DNA of 64,000 nucleotides from Xestospongia bergquistia. Its lineage: Eukaryota; Porifera; Demospongiae; Haplosclerida; Petrosiidae. The notes under the pieces are model-generated. The model had not been told where the DNA came from and searched no databases. It was given only the letters and a program-made list of their open reading frames with translations. The translations under genes and the position numbers were made by a program. The DNA is taken from the NCBI GenBank assembly GCA_963965975.1, contig OZ014412.1, positions 15,870,349 through 15,934,348 on the forward strand, given 5' to 3'. This document shows, piece after piece, positions 48,335 through 64,000 of this stretch; within the stretch, counting starts at the first letter, position 1; each line of letters begins with the position of its first letter.

Positions 48335-51300
48335 ATGGCAAATAAAAAAGCCTCTTTCAAGAATGATGTTGTTGTCATCAGAAAGGCTATGAGTGATACC
48401 ATTACTTCCAGATATGGTGCACTTCGTGATGCACTTGAGAGCTTGATGGAATCCTTTGCTGCACATCTGTTAGAAGATGAGCTTATAGATAAAGATGTTG
48501 CAGAAAAACAAATTTATCATCATATAATGGGGCAATTTCTATCAGGGATGGATACGAAAGACAGCATACCAGACCTAGAAGAACACTGTCAAATATTTGC
48601 TGATGTCCTTAAGGAATTAGGAGAAGCAACAAACAAGATTGCCAGTGAATTAAATAATGAATGGAATGCAATAATAAAACAACAGCCATTGGTTAGTGCG
48701 CATAAGTTAAATGTGCATATACTACTTTCTCATTTGTTATACTACTTTGCTACAAAAAAATAGACACTACTTGTATGAGAGTTCAACCAAAGAGTAGTGG
48801 TTTTGTCATGAAAGTAATAACTAACCACTTCTGTTCACGTGCATAATAAATTATAAAGAGCAATATCATGATTATAGAAACCGTCTATGTTATATGCATT
48901 GATGGTCAAGGAATGAGTTTGATTTAATTAATTGATTTCAATTGTTCCATATAATAATAGACAAAAATGAAGAAAATGGACATGCATCCACCCATATACA
49001 TGTATGCACATATAGATAATAATGTTATACACCTGCATATGTAATACGGCCCAAAAAAATTACTTGGCACACCTTGCATATCATGAAGTAAAAATATGAA
49101 GCTATATAATCTCTTAGCAACTATAAGCATATATACTTTAAGATTATATAAGTGCTGTAGCAACATTAGCAAAGAAATCTATGTAAATAATTAAGATAAG
49201 TATTATTGTTACTAAGTAGTTTTAACATGTACCTTTATAAATAGAGCAAACCATCAAAAACTGAAGTACAAGCTGATGACACCAAAGCAATAGAAGAGGT
49301 GAGAGGAGTGAAATAAGAAAACACCTATATTTGCACAAGCATATAAGTCACAAATACAAGAACAAATTATACACAAAAGAAGCATTTTGGCTTGTAGATA
49401 TCTATATCAGATGACAGTTCTTACATGTATAATTACGTTTTATAGGAGGAACAAACTGAATATTGGACGAAACAAGGAGAGCAAGCCAGTAGCCATGACA
49501 AGGAAGTCCATGTTGTCATAGGATCTGGAATTCATTACTCATTGACAACATCGCTCCCTAATAACCCTGCACAACTTGATGATGATCAAAGTAAACTGTC
49601 TTAACTTAGTTGTTTATTAGTAATCATGGTAGTACTTACAAATAGAGGTGACCAAGAAAAAAAATGACAACCACACATTGCCTACTGTACATGAAATGAT
49701 AGCCTCAAATGCAATCTTACAGACTTTTACAAGCACCTACCTTTCATTAGTTAGAGTGTCTTCAAAGCCATAAAGACTCCTAGTTTAGCCTGAGATTATA
49801 GTTGAAGTAGAAAACCAGCAAGCATGGTCAGATAACCTAGCTGGCTTCTAGCATTCTATAGCCTCTCGTATTTTCTATTTTTTTAAACCATTTTCTGTGG
49901 CAGTAAAACTATTATAGGCTAATTTTTTCAATTATGTACCTTGCAATTATTCTGTTAAAAGCTTATTTATTCTATTTGACTGATCTATTATTACTGACAG
50001 GTATAAAAAAAGTTACAGTGACTCCAACATGGCTATCTAAAAAAATCTGCAAGCAAAGCCATACAGTTTCAGTGTTACCAGCTTTATTGATGTCTGGAGG
50101 TTTACCAAACAGTGGAAAAAGTGAAGCCATTCAACTACTTATGAAGTTAACATCAATACCACCTCCTGGTTTCTCTCACTACGAAAGCATAGCAACAGGA
50201 CTCACATCTAATAGTCCTATTCAAGCACAACGGGTTGATGATGACCATCTCTATTATTATGGCTTCTATTCTGGATTTCGCAAAATTTTGGCCATTGGAT
50301 CAAAATGGGCACATGACTTTAGACTTGATGCAGAGCAGGAGAATAAATTCAAAAATTCAAAACTACAACAACATCTATTCAATATAATGGAGTGCCTAAA
50401 AAAGACCATGCAGCCAACAGGAAGTATTGGCTTGAAAAAAATGAAAAATATAATGAAAGGTACAGGCCTCATTAAAGTCTGGGATTTAACTTTCAACAGC
50501 ATAACACTCCAGTTTCTTAATAAATTCAGTGGTCACTTATACAATAGCTATATGTGGTTGTTCATTGATATAGAGCGTGACAGACCACAATTACATAGGC
50601 CAATATCACCAGAGGAAGGAAATACAAACATGCGCCGATCACGACTGGAATACCTTGTTCGCTCAAGTAGACTAAGCAGTTGTTTTGAAAAAGAAAGAAG
50701 AGATACAAGCTTGATCTTTGCTATGCATAGTGATATACGACCGAAAAGTCAAGGTGATCAGCGAAGGGGCCAAAAACAGAAACAGAAAAGTCAAAGTGAC
50801 CAACTGACAAAGTTACAAAGGGAATGCCTATATATAGCACCTCAATTAGGAGTACAAAGCCTGATAAACGAAAATATAACACCAATTAACTTTACCAAAA
50901 CAAAACGCTCTTATTTATTAAATTGTCTCAAACAACAAATTACAAGACCTCATAACGAGTCTAACGACATCCCTCTATCATATATATTCCTTAGAGGAGC
51001 ACTAGACTTAGAGGAGTCAATTTTTTTAACACATGACCAAATTAAAAATATGGCCATGGAGTGTGACATTGGTGAAGAAAGCTTCAAAGAGTTTTGCAGA
51101 TTCTTCACTTCTTTTGGGAGCATACTTGATGTTAGTTTCATTAATCCATGCTGTAAAGTTGTGATTATTAAACCAAATAAGTTCCTGGCAACTCTTTCCA
51201 AAGCATTCAATCCAAATGAAATAAGAAAAGAAAAATCGGCACTACAAATGGATGGTATCATTACTGAGGAATTAGCTCATACCCTCTTTGGTGAGGAAAA

Positions 51301-52651
51301 AGATATGTTTCTTAAAGTGCTAGAGGCAACAGATCTAATTGCGAATGTAACAGATCGCTGTTTAAAATATACAGGTCACTGCTATTACATGCCATCTGTC
51401 CGACAAAGCAAAGAGCAGTTGCACTATAATCAAAAGGCAATTCATTTAGTAAGAAGTGTTTGTTATCCTTCAGTGAACATGGAGGTTGCCTTAAGTAAAT
51501 ATCTTCTTGGAAAAATACCAGAAGTTATGATTGAGCCTTCTGAAATGGATAACATCACATGCATAAGATTCATACATAATAACATCAATGGTCTTATCAA
51601 AATTGTTTATCAAGGTGACGTGATCGAGTTTGTTATTGAATCAGAAGATTCTGACATCTTTTTACACTTTGTGAATAGCATCATTGATGGATGTCGTGAA
51701 ATAGCTGAGCAAAATGGCAACCAATTAAGAAAACCAAATTATCACTTTGGCATTCTGTGCACCAAAGATAACCTACAATTTGCCTACAACATTAGCCGAA
51801 AGCGTCACATACTCCCAGTTGAGGAACTCTGTGACCACTGTGTTGAAAACACAAGTCTCACAAAGATATGGAATGAAGCTCTTAGAAAAGTAAGTCAGAA
51901 CAAAAATCGATAAATAAAGCTTATCTTTTTAAAACATAGAGTCCTATTCCTAACGAGTTACAGTTAACTGGAGGTAAGACAGCAGACACCTACATGTACA
52001 TTACTGTGTCATTTCAGTACCACATTAAGTTACTTCAGGTATTCTGTAATCATGAGTATGTTTTTTCAATTTTAATTAGATCTAAAACCCGAAGATGTGC
52101 AGTTATTAGCTACACAGATATCCAGATATTCTGATGATGCTGTTAAAGCCTTCAAAAGTAAACTAGAAGATCCTCAAGATCAACTTTCATTACCACAAGA
52201 CAAAGCAAAATGGTGGTATTACTTAATGACAATGATCACAAAATGGATGACAGAGCATTCACATACTAAAAAGATTATGGCCAATAAACTCATTGAATTA
52301 CATGCCATATTTAAGGACACACGTGGCATCAGGTTTAGGGAGTTAGCAAAAAGAATTGACTTTCAAGGTAAAACATAAGTTGATTAATCTACAATTAGGA
52401 TCACCTTTATTTTTTATTAAAACAGTAAGGACAGACACGCAGCTAGAATATTTGCAAGTCAAGAAGCTAGAAAGACAAGATTCTCAAAATACATGTAAGA
52501 TTTAAAAAAAAATCACATATGACTATTTTTATCTTCCACTAAAATAGCATTTACAGGTGCATCACCATTGCTAAAACACTTGTGGTTGCCTCATAAGGAA
52601 GAGGAAGAAAAGTCAAGATCAGCTCCATCTTCTCCAAGCAACAGACATTAG
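48335..52651 (+). CDS. ROCO-like family gene 5: death-fold N-terminus, P-loop, COR-like, helical, short tail; nested in an EPRS intron
   Basis: Exons: 48335-48691, 49245-49298, 49446-49590, 50001-51889 (long exon; Walker A GGLPNSGKS, KVWDLTFNS, IFLRGALDLEES, FFTSFGSILDV, CYYMPSVR), 51940-51973 (micro-exon), 52080-52367 (helical), 52426-52494 and 52558-52651 (stop TAG). The first exon encodes a helical module (RYGALRDALESLMESF then EHCQIFADVLKELGE) that resembles a CARD-like death fold but is not the Death/CARD set of genes 4 and 6. Start: the ATG giving MANKKASFKND is chosen because conserved-looking sequence begins there; the frame is open upstream to 48089. The tail is SP-rich (SRSAPSSPSNRH). 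The whole gene lies within the EPRS copy C intron, on the opposite strand. Confidence 0.75.
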
Positions 52652-52799
52652 CTTATTAAACAAACATTACATTATTAAATAGGCAAGATGTTACAAATAA
52701 CATTCGCGTTAGTGTAGTTTCTATATGAACATTAGAGTTATGCTGAGCTGTGCAGACAAATATTTTACTTTTTCATGCTATAGCTTAGTTTGTGTTACC

Positions 52800-53742
<943 letters not shown>

Positions 53743-54224
53743 CTACCAAAAAATGCATAGCATAGTTAAGCTGAGAAGTTTAACACCATGTGATTGTTGA
53801 ATTTATTACGTGAATTAGTCATTTGGAAGTTAAATACATCTTAAAAGATATAAGAAAACTCCTTGTATTCTGCTTTTAGTTAAAGCAATATGGCCACCTC
53901 ACGATCAGTATCCTCCTATAGTCATGTGATGATCATGTGACACTATGAACACTATGCATGTAATGGTCTTTGCAAATATCATGTGATATTACATAAATAC
54001 ATTCATTACATTGCCATAAATTGTTCACATATCAGTTAAGCTTACTTTTTCAGCTTTCTCTGTCTCTCAGAGTCCTGACTTTTATTCCTTGTTCAGATAT
54101 CTTTTGAAGAATATCCTCAAGTCCATCAGAAATTGTTGCTATGGCAACAAGATGTGACACTGTAGCATCAGTTTTTTTTCTTGGCTGGCTGTTCAGGTAC
54201 AATTGGACCCTCGGCTTTGTTTTT

Positions 54225-54361
54225 CTATAATACTGAAATAACAGATAGCATATTAGCTATAAATTCTCATACCTGTGGTGGGTGTGGTTTCTTGTTCATA
54301 AACATCATATAAATTAATGTGTATAGTTTCAATTACAACAATATTGGTTTGGTCTGTTTAC

Positions 54362-54431
<70 letters not shown>

Positions 54432-55524
54432 TATATATACCACCAAACTAGTGAAGTTAAGTAGGTCATATGTCTAATGTCTAACAGTATATTTTGATTT
54501 AAAGTTGAAGATAATGTTCAACTTTAATGTCTCCAATAATGTATTAATACAGAAAAAAAAATTATGATTAATTTTATTAAAAAATTTATAGGCATAAATG
54601 CACATTGTGTTACTGCAAGTGCTAACAACAATGAATAATATGATATTAAAGATAAAAAGTCTTTGAAGATAAGACTGAAATAAGCAAAAGCAAGTGATAT
54701 TATAAGTGAAATCTTATATGAAGGGTACTCTGAATTAAATACACCTCTATATTCAAGGTATTTGTTCAAGCCAGGACTGTGGATATACCCATATAATCAC
54801 TTGTATGAGTTTAAATGTGTTACTTCATGTGATCTAACCACAATAACATGTGATTACTACATGATTATCATGTGACGTCTCCATTACTACTCTGAAATTT
54901 ACATTTACCAATGATTATGATATCATTAGGTACTATTACTATGTAGGTATTAATTAAAGATTGAAAATACATGTTTAATATGTAAAAACATTGTTTACAT
55001 AAGATCACACACATGTAAAGTAGATTTAGTGTGTGTCTTGTGATTTCATTTTTTTGTGTTTTTTCCATTTAATTAGACCATCCCTCAACAGTCTATGAAT
55101 ACAATAATTATTTTCATTACTGTATTGGATGACAATGGGATACAAGTACCTTCAATACAACTCCTACTATAGAGTTGTTTCTTTTCCTTAAAAGTACTAC
55201 TACTAGATATAGAAAATACTTTGGATGTGTTTGATAAACATTCTTTGTTTTCAGTTTACATAATATTGTCAATTATGTTCAATGTAATCTGTTACAATCA
55301 TGTATTTTAAGCCTATTGTTTAGCACATACATGTACCCCTAAACTTATATCATGAACAAAGTCTTAAAATAAACTCTTGTGTCTACCAAATTTTTTGTGA
55401 CTTATTTATATTGTGATACATATTACTTATTAGCACTACTTCATATTTTAAACAAAATTGTTCCATAACTTACTAATTCAAATAGAAAACAGTTCAAAGC
55501 TACTAAATGTTCAATTTATATTGT
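54225..55524. other. Spacer with TA microsatellite and decayed duplicated block
   Basis: Holds a pure TA run at about 54365-54422. A degraded copy of the 10320-10750 block lies at about 54290-54750, with a mutated orphan exon near 54587-54700. A copy of the 46100-46800 spacer lies at 54880-55524, including the EPRS 3' flank. No gene supported. Confidence 0.6.
54365..54440. repeat. TA dinucleotide microsatellite
   Basis: Long uninterrupted TA run followed by ACACACACATATATATA. Length is likely polymorphic. Confidence 0.95.
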
Positions 55525-63359
<7,835 letters not shown>

Positions 63360-64000
63360 CTACCAAAAAATACACAGCATAGTTTAAACTGAGAAGTTTA
63401 ACATCATATGATTGTTGCATTTAATACATGAATTAATCATTTGGAGGTTAAATACATTTCAAAAGAAATAAGAAAACTTATTATTAAACTAGGAAAACTT
63501 GTTGCCGAGCGCCTTAGTGCGAGGCAAATAATCGTGCGTCGCATCTCGCAGATAGTTTGTATGTATGTATGTGTCACGCTTGAGAATGCAATTATTTCAG
63601 CCCAACCCGCAAACGTATGCTCACATGCTCCTGAAATGGCACTGTTGCTATTATTCTCCAGCTGTGCATGGAATCATGTGTGCTATCTTCCCTGGCCCAG
63701 CTATTTTAACAGAAAGATAAAAATAATATCTGCATACAAAAATGTATGCAATTCACTGCGCGAAGCTCTACACTGCGTATACGTATGTCTAGTTAAAATA
63801 TATATTTTTAGTAGCAGATGAACAAACTTTATCTTAAAAACACAACAATGACTAAAGTGGTTTAACTTTTCTGAAGCATAGCATAAAATGAAAAATGCTT
63901 AAATATTTGGTACTTTTATTGACAAGTTTGAAGTTATTGAAATAACAAAACTATAACTGTTAAAATTCTATGATCAGTCTTTGCTTCTAACAGAACTGGA
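63360..64000. other. Upstream EPRS intron or flank; possible insertion at about 63490-63830
   Basis: From about 63490 the base composition becomes more GC-rich (GCCGAGCGCCTTAGTGCGAG, CGTGCGTCGCATCTCGCAG) with GTATGTATGT words, unlike the matching flank of copy C at 53760-53900. This suggests an inserted element. No inverted ends or coding motif were identified, and the next EPRS exon upstream was not found. Confidence 0.4.

Noticed and set aside
63441-63821. Plus-strand 126-residue frame
   Set aside because: No splice context, no family motif, and composition typical of an inserted repeat; kept only as a possible insertion.

Overview
The window is eukaryotic and metazoan. Coding sequence is broken into many exons by short GT-AG introns, mostly 50-120 bp, in AT-rich DNA. 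No prokaryotic operons, CRISPR arrays, rRNA or tRNA genes were recognised. The death-fold, ZU5, UPA-like and COR-like modules, the very compact introns and the lineage-restricted proteins suggest an early-branching animal, most likely a demosponge. That organism call is an inference, not something read directly from the sequence.

The core is a tandem, partly inverted family of six related multi-exon genes. They lie at 1-2905 (+, 5' end outside the window), about 5065-8034 (+), 11811-16837 (-), 36972-44868 (+), 48335-52651 (+) and 57003-62269 (+). Each has one long exon of about 1.85-1.95 kb; the five complete copies encode a Walker A P-loop (GLPxSGKS type), and the copies share a COR-like region. 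A conserved 34-nt micro-exon follows, then a helical exon and a variable tail. Copies 1 and 4 end in ZU5, (UPA-like) and Death domains. Copies 2, 3, 5 and 6 end in short tails. N-termini also vary: Death plus two CARD-like folds plus an unassigned domain of about 220 residues in copies 4 and 6, one death-fold-like exon in copy 5, and a short unique leader in copy 3. They look like ROCO-like immune or cell-death signalling proteins.

Interleaved on the opposite strand are repeated pieces of the prolyl-tRNA synthetase part of EPRS. In the two copies that keep both halves, the whole family gene lies inside one EPRS intron: family gene 6 in the intron at 56744-62397, and family gene 5 in the intron at 48019-52798. 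The exons on either side join in phase and give a continuous synthetase sequence. Copy D (55525-63359) is intact as far as visible. Copy C (46804-54224) has a 2-bp frameshift and a broken WHEP-like exon. Copy B (35431-36673) keeps only the six 3' exons. Copy A (11561-11631 and 18729-19395, inverted) is a decayed relic. The simplest reading is that a host-gene segment with a nested gene was repeatedly duplicated, the nested genes diversified, and the surplus host copies decayed.

The middle (about 24-34.5 kb) is a transposon cluster. It holds an apparently intact 5.75-kb CMC-like (CACTG-ended) element at 26106-31858 with two divergent genes, a zinc-finger transposase-like gene (-) and a SAM-domain gene (+). 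On both sides lie opposite-facing arrays of a short degenerate repeat, and a 200-bp assembly gap sits in the right array. A broken piggyBac-type transposase follows at about 32.8-34.5 kb. Smaller elements include a clean 355-bp MITE at 16161-16515, an inverted-repeat element at 8953-9595, 640-690-bp tandem repeats at 19.5-22.0 kb and several TA microsatellites. A single-exon multi-pass membrane protein gene lies at 17337-18317 (-).
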